64,000 nucleotides of DNA. It comes from Foliamicus sp965115835 (GTDB taxonomy: Bacteria; Pseudomonadota; Gammaproteobacteria; Steroidobacterales; Foliamicaceae). The number at the start of each line of letters is the position of its first letter. The first letter of the stretch is position 1. The stretch spans positions 806,001 to 870,000 of the forward strand of contig OZ220471.1 of NCBI GenBank assembly GCA_965115835.1, read 5' to 3'. Shown here piece by piece: positions 36,267 to 44,448 of this stretch. The notes beneath the pieces were generated by a model, which did not search any database, had not been told where the DNA came from, and saw nothing but the letters and a program-made list of their open reading frames with translations. Position numbers and translations under genes: made by a program.

Positions 36267-39200
36267 ATGGCAAGACCGCAGGATTCGACGAATACACCCC
36301 CCCCCCTACCGGAGCGGAGCGCGGCCAGTCTGGTCGCTTCCCGGATGCTGGCGATCCTTGCCCTGTCCGGGCTCGCAGCGGGCCCAGGTACCGCCCTGGC
36401 GCAGGAAGACGCGGGCAACGACAGCGAGGAAGAAGCACTGGAACTGGCGGGCGTCAAGGTGACCGGCAGCCGCCTGAACCGCCCGCCTTCGGAACTCTCG
36501 GGCAACCTGATCGTCCTCGACCGGGAGGCCATCCGCGCCTCCGGCGAACCCAGTCTGGCGCGGCTGTTGCGCCAACTCCCCCAGAACGTCAACGCCACCA
36601 ATGAAACCTGGGGTTCGAGGCTGAACGGCACAACCAACATCACCGGCGCGTCCACGGTGAACCTGCGCGGCCTGGGAAGCGAGTACACGCTGATCCTGGT
36701 GGATGGGCGGCGCCAGGGCTACAGCGGCGTTACCGGCGGGGTCACGGACATTTCGACGATCCCGCTGGCCATGGTGGAGCGGGTCGAGATCCTTCTGGAC
36801 GGCGCATCCGCCGTTTACGGCTCCGACGCCGTGGGCGGGGTCGTGAACGTGATCACGCGCAAGGATTACTCCGGCGTCGAGCTCGACACGCACTATGCGA
36901 GGCCGCACAAAAGCGGTTATGAGGAAACGCGAATCAATCTCTCCACCGGCCTGTCATGGGATGGCGGGCGCGCCAACATCAGCTACGGATATTTGCACGA
37001 TACCGGGCTGGACGCCTCGACTCGCGACTCCATCATCAACGCCAACCGCGATGACACCGGCGACCAGCAGCGTGGCGCGGCCGGGCCCCAGGTGCGTATG
37101 TACAGCTACTTCTTCGACCGTTCCTGCGATGCGGACAAGGCGATCGTGTACGAACTGGACGGCAAGATCCTGACCCGCGCCGAATTTGCCGCGCTGGACG
37201 CGGGCCAGCAGGCCATGGCGACCTGCCACGCAGACATTACCGTGCCGTCAGGCTTCATGCCGGGCGACGATCTCGACGGCATCAAGATCTTCGGCGCTCC
37301 CAGGTGGGGCGAAGACACGGAACTGGGCTACAGCCTGCGGCCGGCCGTCGACCGCAATACGGTTCGCGTGGGCCTGGATCAGGCGCTTACCGAGGCGATC
37401 AACATACACGCCAACGCGGACTGGACCACCCGGAAAACCACCAGCGAAAGAGGGCTCAACTCCTTTTCGGGAACCCTGCACGCGAATAGCCCCCACAACC
37501 CCTTCGGCGTACGCGTCACGGCGTTCGGCCAGATTCTCAACGTGCCCCCGAACCATGTCGAATCCCGGGAGGACTCGCTGCGGGCCAGCCTGGGACTGGA
37601 CGGAAAATTCGGCGGGACCTGGTCGTGGGACGTGGAGCTCAGCCGCTCGGAAGTGGACCTGGACGGCCAGCAGTTCAATGTGCTCGACTCCGATACCGTA
37701 AGCAACGGGATGAACAGCGATGGCGTGAGCGAGGCGGTAATCGGGCGATTCAGCGGTATCGACGAAGCGGCCTGCACCGTCAAGGAAACCGAGTTGGGCG
37801 GCGCCCGTTCCTCCTACTCATCGTTTTTCGGCGGCAACTGCACTGTATACGGCGCCGCGCCCACGCCGATCAATCCGTTCGGCGACCTTTCCCCGTATAT
37901 CGAGGCGGGCCTGAAAACGGGCTCGGTGAACCGGCAAACCCAGTTCGAAGCCTTTGTGCGGGGTGAGTTGTTTGCCGCGCCCGGCGGGGCGGTCGCTGTT
38001 ATTGTGGGCTACGACTACCGGGAGGATGTGCTCGATTCCTTTTCCGAATTCCATGCGACCGGCGGCTTCTGCAGCCTCCTCGTATGTCCGGGCGGCAACC
38101 CGGCCGGCGCCCAGGCGTTCAACACTTCGATCAGCCGCAAGATCCAGGCGGGATTCCTCGAAGGGGTGATCCCCCTGATCGGGGCGAACAACGCCATGGC
38201 GGGCGTGCAGCGCCTGAACCTGACTTTTTCCGGTCGCTACGACTCGTACTCGAATGTGGATGTGAACTACCGGAACTCGCAATCGGGCGAGGCCGGCACG
38301 GACAACCCCCAGGATCCGGGCAGCGAGTTCACCTACAGCGCCGGTCTCGTGTACCAGATCAACGACAGTGTGCGCCTGAAGGCCCGGCAGACCACCTCCT
38401 TCGTTGCGCCGCAACTGAACCAGTTGCTGCAGCGCACCCGGGACAGAAGCCCGGAGAGCTCGTTTCGGCAGTTGTGCCTGATCAATCCGGACGGCTCGGG
38501 CTGCACTTATACGCGAGACAAGACCTGGTCCATAGCAGGCGCAAATACCAAGCTGGCGCCGGAAACGGCTGAAAGCCTCAGCCTGACCGCGGAAGTTTCC
38601 CCCTCGTTTCTGCCGGGAATCTCGCTGCGCGCCAACTGGAGCGACAACGAGTACGAAGACCGCATCCTGCAACTCTCCGGGTCGCGGTTCAACATCGATC
38701 CCGACAACCTTCCCAGCTACATCCTCTACCTGCCGGACGAGGACCTCTATCTGGTCGAAACGCGCTATATCAACGTCTCCTCGCTCCAGCAAACCGGCGT
38801 GGACTACGAGCTGCGCTACGACTGGGAAATGGGAGCGAACGACTTTTCGATCCGCGTTCGGCGCTCGTACACCAACCGCTTCGAGATTCAACTGGATCCA
38901 ACCGTGGCATCGACCCAAAGTCTGGTCGAGACCCGCGACGACTCCGGCCCGCAGGACGCCCGCGTAATCGAGCCGGTCAGCCGGCGCAAGACCAACGCGC
39001 AGTTCATCTGGAGCAACGGGGGCCTGTTTGCCAGTATCGACCTGGAAGGCGCGTCCAGGGTTTCCACCCTGGTTTCCACAACCTTTGAGCGCGTCACGGA
39101 GCCGGCCACAATCTACGATTTGGTCATCGGGTATCAGTTCGGTCAGGACGCCCTGTTCGATGCGCCTTCCTGGCTGCGCGGATGGGAGGCGACCGCGACC

Positions 39201-39341
39201 ATCAACAACCTGACCAACGCCGCCTCCCGCAACTATTCCCTGAATCCGGAAACGGGCGATATCGATGTATGGAGCATCAACGCTTTCTGGGAGTGGAAAC
39301 ACGGACGCTCGTACCTCCTCAGTGTCCGCAAGTCCTTCTGA
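36267..39341 (+). CDS. TonB-dependent outer-membrane receptor
   Basis: A 1,024-residue receptor. The signal region (residues about 22-47, ending TALAQ) is unusually long, with an extended N-terminus. A TonB box-like stretch ELAGVKVTGSRL follows. The plug domain includes LARLLRQLPQNVNATNE and SAVYGSDAVGGVVNVITRK. The barrel ends with the aromatic strand RSYLLSVRKSF. The substrate is unknown; this class often takes up oligosaccharides, peptides or siderophores. The ATG at 36267 has AAGGAGA six bases upstream. A run of ten C residues lies at codons 11-14, before the signal peptide. Followed by a TlpA-like lipoprotein gene. Confidence 0.93.
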   Translation: MARPQDSTNTPPPLPERSAASLVASRMLAILALSGLAAGPGTALAQEDAGNDSEEEALELAGVKVTGSRLNRPPSELSGNLIVLDREAIRASGEPSLARLLRQLPQNVNATNETWGSRLNGTTNITGASTVNLRGLGSEYTLILVDGRRQGYSGVTGGVTDISTIPLAMVERVEILLDGASAVYGSDAVGGVVNVITRKDYSGVELDTHYARPHKSGYEETRINLSTGLSWDGGRANISYGYLHDTGLDASTRDSIINANRDDTGDQQRGAAGPQVRMYSYFFDRSCDADKAIVYELDGKILTRAEFAALDAGQQAMATCHADITVPSGFMPGDDLDGIKIFGAPRWGEDTELGYSLRPAVDRNTVRVGLDQALTEAINIHANADWTTRKTTSERGLNSFSGTLHANSPHNPFGVRVTAFGQILNVPPNHVESREDSLRASLGLDGKFGGTWSWDVELSRSEVDLDGQQFNVLDSDTVSNGMNSDGVSEAVIGRFSGIDEAACTVKETELGGARSSYSSFFGGNCTVYGAAPTPINPFGDLSPYIEAGLKTGSVNRQTQFEAFVRGELFAAPGGAVAVIVGYDYREDVLDSFSEFHATGGFCSLLVCPGGNPAGAQAFNTSISRKIQAGFLEGVIPLIGANNAMAGVQRLNLTFSGRYDSYSNVDVNYRNSQSGEAGTDNPQDPGSEFTYSAGLVYQINDSVRLKARQTTSFVAPQLNQLLQRTRDRSPESSFRQLCLINPDGSGCTYTRDKTWSIAGANTKLAPETAESLSLTAEVSPSFLPGISLRANWSDNEYEDRILQLSGSRFNIDPDNLPSYILYLPDEDLYLVETRYINVSSLQQTGVDYELRYDWEMGANDFSIRVRRSYTNRFEIQLDPTVASTQSLVETRDDSGPQDARVIEPVSRRKTNAQFIWSNGGLFASIDLEGASRVSTLVSTTFERVTEPATIYDLVIGYQFGQDALFDAPSWLRGWEATATINNLTNAASRNYSLNPETGDIDVWSINAFWEWKHGRSYLLSVRKSF
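36297..36306. repeat. C10 homopolymer in the receptor coding region
   Basis: Ten consecutive C residues encode Thr-Pro-Pro-Pro-Leu at residues 10-14 of the receptor. Gain or loss of one base would shift the frame before the signal peptide. Candidate phase-variation tract; the length is read directly from the sequence. Confidence 0.8.
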
Positions 39342-39440
39342 GCCTCACGGAATCAGGCGGCCCGGGGTGGATCGCGTCACGCACAAATTGCATCGCCGCA
39401 AGCTCGCGGCGATGACCCCCTCGCTTCGCGGAGAACGCAG

Positions 39441-40679
39441 ATGAACGCTGGAGAACCCCAGCGAAGCTTCAGGCCATTGTTCCTGATCCTCGGGTTCGCA
39501 GGCGCAATCGCGGTCCTGGCGGGGTGCGGGAGTCCTGGCGAGGGCGCCCGTCCGGCAGAGATGGCGGCGCCGCAGTACCGCATTACCGGGCGCATCGGGG
39601 AGCTGCTCGAGGACGGTGAGGTGGCGCTGAGCCGTGGAACCGGAGTGGTGGGCGGAACCGAGGAAATTGCGCGCGCTCCGCTGAATGACGGCAAATTCGA
39701 ATTGCGGGGGGCGATGGATCAGGGCGGCGCGGTCTGGCTGGAGGTGACCGATGCCGAAGGAAAAGGCAAGGGCAAGGCGCAGTTCATCCTCGAGGCGGGC
39801 GACACCCGAATCGGATATGCCGGCCGGACGGCTGGTTTGCAGGCCGACGGCGGACCCTATAACCAGCACGTCATCGCGTCATGGCGGGACAGCGAAGCCT
39901 ACCGGAACGCGCTCGCGGCCTATCGCGACACGATGGCGCGGCGCAAGGGAATGGAAGAAGGCGACGAGGACTTCGAGACGGTGCGCGACGAGTCTTTGGA
40001 GCGCTATCGCGCGCTGGGGGAAATTCGCGCCAGGGCGCTTCGAGCGATCGCGGAGGCCGATGAAGATCCGCTGGCCAGCCTGTATGCGCTGCAACTGGGT
40101 GGCCTGGGCGGCGAGCAGGCGATTTCCAGGCTGGACGAACTGCAAGGCGTGCTGGGCGAAAACGCCTTGCTGGCGGCCACGCGCAGCCGCGTCCGGCACG
40201 GAATGCAAATGCGGACCGCCGCCAGGGCCATGACCGAAGGCGCACAGGTAAGGGACTTCTCCAGCATCGGGCTGGATGGACGGGAGTATCGCCTGGGGGA
40301 TGTGCGCGCCCGCAGCGAATACACGCTCATCGAGTTCTGGGCTTCCTGGTGCGGCCCCTGTCGGGCGGAGAACCCGAACCTGATCGCAAGCTACGGGAAC
40401 TACCAGTCCAGGGGCTTCGAGATCTTTGCCTATTCCCTGGACGAGGACCGGGACGACTGGGCCGAGGCCAGCGAGGAGGACGGCATTCCCTGGATCAACA
40501 CCAGCGACCTGCTGGCCTACGCCAGCCCCGTACCCGAGCAGTTCGGGGTGATGGGAATCCCGATGAATTTCCTGGTGGATTCGCAAGGCGTGCTGGTGGC
40601 GAAGAACCTGCGCGGCGAGAAACTGGACCAGAAGCTCGCCGAGCTGATCGACGGCGCCGCTGAAAGCAACGGGCAATAG
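39441..40679 (+). CDS. TlpA-like thioredoxin lipoprotein with N-terminal DUF4369-like domain
   Basis: A 412-residue exported protein. The signal ends in a lipobox (AVLAGC, residues about 25-30). A beta-rich N-terminal region (about 45-140) resembles DUF4369, and a helical linker follows. The C-terminal thioredoxin fold has Trp-Cys-Gly-Pro-Cys at 303-307 and the cis-proline region GIPMNFLVD. It likely reduces disulfides at the membrane. This architecture is more usual in Bacteroidetes, where it often sits with TonB receptors, as here (100 bases downstream of one). The ATG has GGAG seven bases upstream. Confidence 0.82.
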   Translation: MNAGEPQRSFRPLFLILGFAGAIAVLAGCGSPGEGARPAEMAAPQYRITGRIGELLEDGEVALSRGTGVVGGTEEIARAPLNDGKFELRGAMDQGGAVWLEVTDAEGKGKGKAQFILEAGDTRIGYAGRTAGLQADGGPYNQHVIASWRDSEAYRNALAAYRDTMARRKGMEEGDEDFETVRDESLERYRALGEIRARALRAIAEADEDPLASLYALQLGGLGGEQAISRLDELQGVLGENALLAATRSRVRHGMQMRTAARAMTEGAQVRDFSSIGLDGREYRLGDVRARSEYTLIEFWASWCGPCRAENPNLIASYGNYQSRGFEIFAYSLDEDRDDWAEASEEDGIPWINTSDLLAYASPVPEQFGVMGIPMNFLVDSQGVLVAKNLRGEKLDQKLAELIDGAAESNGQ

Positions 40680-40748
40680 CCTGCATGCTCTTGCCGGAGT
40701 TCAAGGAGTAGCGATAAATACACCATTGCCGATGACGGGGAGCACAAG

Positions 40749-41012
40749 ATGAACCTGAACATTATCCGCAATAACAAGAACAAACTGCTGGGCGGCGTGG
40801 CTATTGTGCTTTCGCTTTTTTCCGTGGGCATGGCTGCGCACGTCCTGAGTCTTGGTAAAGGCGACGAATACAGGTTTGGGATAATGGTATCTTTCGCACT
40901 GCTGTATATAACGGCGTTGTGTTTCGGTTTGGCTATTCGATCCCTGATTTTGAAGCTGAAACGGGATTTGAAGCAGGAGTTGAAACGGGATTTACAACAG
41001 ATAGCTTCATGA
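40749..41012 (+). CDS. Small membrane protein of unknown function
   Basis: An 87-residue protein with two hydrophobic helices (about 13-32 and 44-68) and a charged amphipathic tail of Lys/Asp/Leu repeats (LKLKRDLKQELKRDLQQI). GGGGAG eight bases upstream of the ATG supports translation. No family recognised. It is AT-richer than its neighbours and lies at the 3' end of the receptor/TlpA run. Confidence 0.5.
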   Translation: MNLNIIRNNKNKLLGGVAIVLSLFSVGMAAHVLSLGKGDEYRFGIMVSFALLYITALCFGLAIRSLILKLKRDLKQELKRDLQQIAS

Positions 41013-41103
41013 ACCCGACTTGGCTGAGCCGGGGCTTGGCGAACAGGCGGAGGCGCTGTCGGCATGGTTCGCGATCTTGGGACAGGCCGCGTTGCCCCGG
41101 GCC

Positions 41104-42273
41104 TCAGTAGGAGCGCGGCATGCCCAGGACGTGCTGGCCGATGTAGCCGAGAATCATGTTGGTGGACACGGGCGCCACCTTGTAGAGCCGGGTCTCGCGG
41201 AACTTCCGCTCCACATCGTATTCCTCGGCGAAACCGAATCCCCCGAAGGTCTGCACGCAAGCCTCGGCGGCTTCCCAGGCGGCTTCGGAGGCCAGCAGCT
41301 TGGCCATGTTGGCCTCCTTGCCTGTCGACAGCCCCTGGTCGAATTTCTCCGCGGCCTCCCTGACCATGAGCGCCGCCGCTTCCACAGAGGCGTAGGCGCG
41401 GGCAATGGGAAACTGGACGCCCTGGTTGGTTCCGATCGGCCGTCCGAAAACCTCCCGCTCACCGGCATAAGCCACTGCCTTGTCGATGAACCAGCGGCCG
41501 TCGCCGATGCACTCACCGCCGATCAGGGTGCGCTCCGCGTTCATACCGTCGAGGATGTAGCGAAAGCCTTGCCCTTCCTTGCCGATCAGGTTCTCCGCCG
41601 GTACCCGGACATCGTCGAAAAAGACCTGGGTGGTGGCGTGATTCATCATGGTGCGGATTGGCGTGATGCTCAATCCGGGCGCCTCGCGCATGTCCACCAT
41701 CAGCACCGACAGCCCCTCTGTCCGGCGCTTCACCTCGTCCCGGGGCGTGGTCCGCGCCAGCAGGACCATGAGATCGGAATGCTCGGCGCGCGAGGTCCAG
41801 ATCTTCTGCCCGTTTACCACGTATTCGCCGTTCTCCGGGCGTGCAGTGGTGCACAGGGCCAGTGTGTCGCTGCCGCTGCCCGGTTCGGTCACTGCGAACG
41901 CCTGCAGGCGCAACTCGCCGGAGGCAATGCCGGGCAGCCAGCGCCGCTTCTGTTCCTCGCTGCCGTGACGCAACAGCGTGCCCATGGTGTACATCTGCGC
42001 ATGGCAAGCGCCCGCGTTGCAGCCGGCGCGGTGTATTTCCTCCAGGATCGCCGTGGCGGCCACCAGTCCCAGACCGCTGCCGCCGTACTGCTCGGGGATC
42101 AGCGCGCCCAGGAAGCCGCTCTCGGTCATGGCGCGCGTGAACTCGGTGGGATAGGTCCGCTCACGGTCCAGTTTGCGCCAGTATTCACCGGGGAAGCCGG
42201 CGCAAACGGCGCGCACGGCGGCGCGGATTTCCGCAAGGTGCTCCCGGTCCACAAGCGTCGGGCCGCCGTTCAC
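41104..42273 (-). CDS. Acyl-CoA dehydrogenase family protein
   Basis: FAD enzyme of 389 residues that would introduce an alpha-beta double bond in an acyl-CoA or similar thioester. The FAD/substrate segment LQAFAVTEPGSGSDTLALCT is near residue 128. ALIPEQYGGSGLGLVAATAI is near 55, and the C-terminal TFGGFGFAEEYDVERKFRE is typical. The substrate is unknown. Its start overlaps the end of the upstream SDR gene by four bases, so the two form an operon and may act in one degradation pathway. Confidence 0.9.
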   Translation of the reverse strand: MNGGPTLVDREHLAEIRAAVRAVCAGFPGEYWRKLDRERTYPTEFTRAMTESGFLGALIPEQYGGSGLGLVAATAILEEIHRAGCNAGACHAQMYTMGTLLRHGSEEQKRRWLPGIASGELRLQAFAVTEPGSGSDTLALCTTARPENGEYVVNGQKIWTSRAEHSDLMVLLARTTPRDEVKRRTEGLSVLMVDMREAPGLSITPIRTMMNHATTQVFFDDVRVPAENLIGKEGQGFRYILDGMNAERTLIGGECIGDGRWFIDKAVAYAGEREVFGRPIGTNQGVQFPIARAYASVEAAALMVREAAEKFDQGLSTGKEANMAKLLASEAAWEAAEACVQTFGGFGFAEEYDVERKFRETRLYKVAPVSTNMILGYIGQHVLGMPRSY

Positions 42274-43061
42274 AGGATCGCCCGCGAGGCGCCGCCGTCG
42301 GCCGTAATCGAGCGGCCGGTCACGTGGGGGGCGGCGTCGCCGGCCAGGAACGCCACCAGCCGGGCAATCTCGCCGGCATCCCCCAGCCGTCCCCGGGGGA
42401 TCTCTTCCAGAAAGCGCTGTTCCTCTTCCTGCGGCGTCGCCCCGCTGCGGGCAGCGAACGCTTCCATCATGCCCTCCCAGCGGCCGGTGCGCACAGGACC
42501 GGGATTGACAGCGTTGATCGCCACGCCGGAGGCCGCCACCTCGCGCGCCAGTCCCGTAGTTACGGCCAGCAATGCCGCGTTCGCCGCAGCACCGGGCAAG
42601 AGGCGCGAGTCCGGCTCACGCCCGGATTGGCCTGCCAGCGTCACGATGCGACCATGGCGTCGCTCGATCATGCCGGGCAGCACCGCGCGGATCATGCGCA
42701 CCGTGGCCATGAACTTGAGCGCCAGACTGTCCTGCCAGACGGAATCCGCAAGCTCCTGGAACCGCCCGCCCGCGGACGCGCCGGCACTGTTCACGAGAAT
42801 ATCCACTCTTCCGAAAGCCTTGTGCGCCGCCTCGGCGACCGCCTGGGCGGCGGCCGGATCCGTCAGGTCGGCGGCAAGCCACCGTGCGCTGCGTCCGCCT
42901 GTCCTGCCCAGCTGTCCGGCCAATTCCGCCAGGGCCTCGCCACTACGGGAAGCAAGAAAAAGCGCCGCGCCCTCTTCGGCCAGGGTGCGCGCGCAGGCCG
43001 CGCCCAAGCCGCCGGTAGCGCCGGTGACGAGCGCCACCCTGCCCTCCAGCCCAAGTTTCAA
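42270..43061 (-). CDS. SDR-family protein lacking the catalytic YxxxK
   Basis: A 263-residue Rossmann protein. The nucleotide site VALVTGATGGLGAACARTL and NSAGASAGG are intact, and the C-terminal VNPGPVRTG and ITADGGASRAIL fit the classical SDR family. Where YxxxK should stand, the sequence reads LPGAAANAALLAV, so the catalytic Tyr and Lys are absent. It may be an atypical reductase using other residues or a non-catalytic partner. First gene of a two-gene operon with the acyl-CoA dehydrogenase. Confidence 0.85.
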   Translation of the reverse strand: MKLGLEGRVALVTGATGGLGAACARTLAEEGAALFLASRSGEALAELAGQLGRTGGRSARWLAADLTDPAAAQAVAEAAHKAFGRVDILVNSAGASAGGRFQELADSVWQDSLALKFMATVRMIRAVLPGMIERRHGRIVTLAGQSGREPDSRLLPGAAANAALLAVTTGLAREVAASGVAINAVNPGPVRTGRWEGMMEAFAARSGATPQEEEQRFLEEIPRGRLGDAGEIARLVAFLAGDAAPHVTGRSITADGGASRAIL

Positions 43062-43154
43062 GCCAGGATCCTCATGGGCGAGTCATTATCGCAGCACTCC
43101 GGAACCAGCGGGGGCCGCTTCCGCCGCTTCATGGCTTGGCCAAATCAGGCAGTA

Positions 43155-43168
43155 CCCCCCCCCCCCCC
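43155..43168. repeat. C14 homopolymer upstream of the SDR/acyl-CoA dehydrogenase operon
   Basis: Fourteen consecutive C residues (G14 on the transcribed minus strand) lie 94 bases upstream of the SDR start codon, in the 289-base gap before the VWA gene. Such a tract is rare by chance and could alter promoter spacing. No convincing ORF contains it. Confidence 0.75.
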
Positions 43169-43350
43169 GACAATGCAGACCTGTTCGCCCCGCCGACCCC
43201 AGGCGGAACACCTCCGAGCGCGGCGGCGGAAGCCCGGCCTTCGCTGCTGAAGGCCCGGCTTCGCCGCAAGGCGCGATCCCGGAAATATCGGAAGCAGCCC
43301 CGACCGCCCGATAGTCAGGCTGCGCCTGCAAGGCGTATTCGCGCATCCTG

Positions 43351-44448
43351 TCAGGGCCAGTCACGGGAAACGCTTACGAAAGAACCGCGGGACTGGGACG
43401 CCATCATCCAGTAATAACCGGTTGCCGCAGGGTCGCCGTCGAGCGGGTAGAACAGCACATTGATCGGGATGCGGGGCGGCAGGTCGCGCACCGCGCGCGT
43501 GAAATGTCTGGCCCGCGCCCGCTCATTCACCCAGCCGGTTCGCGCCGGCGGACTGGCGCCCTGGGTGGGAAGCCCGTCGGTCAGGAGAAACACATTGTCC
43601 GGCGCCGGCTTCAGTGCGCGAATCGCCCGAACCGCCGCATGCATGCTTGTGCCCCCCTGCGGGGCGTGGTTGCGCAGCGCTTCCACCGCTTCGCTCACCC
43701 GGGTTCCGTCCGACACGCTCAGCCATTTCCCGTCGCTGTCCTCCAGAACGCTGCGGTAGCCCTCACTGTAGAGATACACCTGAAACTGCTGCTGCGGCGT
43801 CAGTCGAGTGGTGAGCCAATCGACCGAGTTCACCACTTGACGCCACTTGGGAGCGCGAGGTTTCAACGCATCATCCATCAGCCGGAAGCGCAGCACATCG
43901 ATATAGGTGCGCCCCAGCATGCTTGCCGAACCGTCCACCAGGATCAGCACTCTCGCCCCGCCCATCTGCATGCCCGTCAGATACTGGCGCGACCCGCTTC
44001 CCTCGAAACGCCGTATCCGCTGCCCGGAGCCCTCCTCCGATTCGGCCACGCGGGCCTCCAGATCCCGCTGCATGTCCTTGAGCCGTTCCACATCCGCGCG
44101 CAGCTTGTCGATTGACTCCCGGCTTTGCGTGCCGAGGCGCTCGTATTGCGCCAGCTCGGCCAGCAGGGCGGTGAGCCGCTCCCTCAGCTTGCGCAGCTCC
44201 TCGACCGCCTGCGCGCGGCGTTGCTCCAGCCGGTCGCGCTCGTCACGGAACTGCAGCAGGTCCTTGCGTCCCTCCAGAACCTCTTCCTCCAGGAGCGTGG
44301 TTTCGCTCAGCAGATCCACGCGCTCGGTGTCGGCCCGCAAACGCACCTGGGCGTTGATGATGACAAAGAACAGCACCACGGCGCCGAAGCCGCAGGAAAT
44401 GATGTCGAGAAACGACATGCTGAAGACGTAAAACGGCTTACGCGCCAT
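43351..44448 (-). CDS. Membrane-anchored coiled-coil protein with VWA domain
   Basis: A 365-residue protein. A short cytoplasmic N-terminus leads into one helix (residues about 12-32, MSFLDIISCGFGAVVLFFVI) with Asp15 at its start, resembling the ion-carrying Asp of ExbD/MotB. Residues about 40-140 are a long coiled coil. The VWA domain (about 163-355) has the MIDAS motif DGSAS at 172-176. It overlaps the FHA gene by 11 bases. With the ExbB-like gene upstream it may form a stator-type complex; no known system is matched with confidence. Confidence 0.8.
   Translation of the reverse strand: MARKPFYVFSMSFLDIISCGFGAVVLFFVIINAQVRLRADTERVDLLSETTLLEEEVLEGRKDLLQFRDERDRLEQRRAQAVEELRKLRERLTALLAELAQYERLGTQSRESIDKLRADVERLKDMQRDLEARVAESEEGSGQRIRRFEGSGSRQYLTGMQMGGARVLILVDGSASMLGRTYIDVLRFRLMDDALKPRAPKWRQVVNSVDWLTTRLTPQQQFQVYLYSEGYRSVLEDSDGKWLSVSDGTRVSEAVEALRNHAPQGGTSMHAAVRAIRALKPAPDNVFLLTDGLPTQGASPPARTGWVNERARARHFTRAVRDLPPRIPINVLFYPLDGDPAATGYYWMMASQSRGSFVSVSRDWP

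Noticed and set aside
43086..43364. A 92-codon minus-strand frame containing the G14 tract
   Set aside because: No ribosome site, overlap with the VWA gene end and no recognisable features; the tract is better treated as intergenic.
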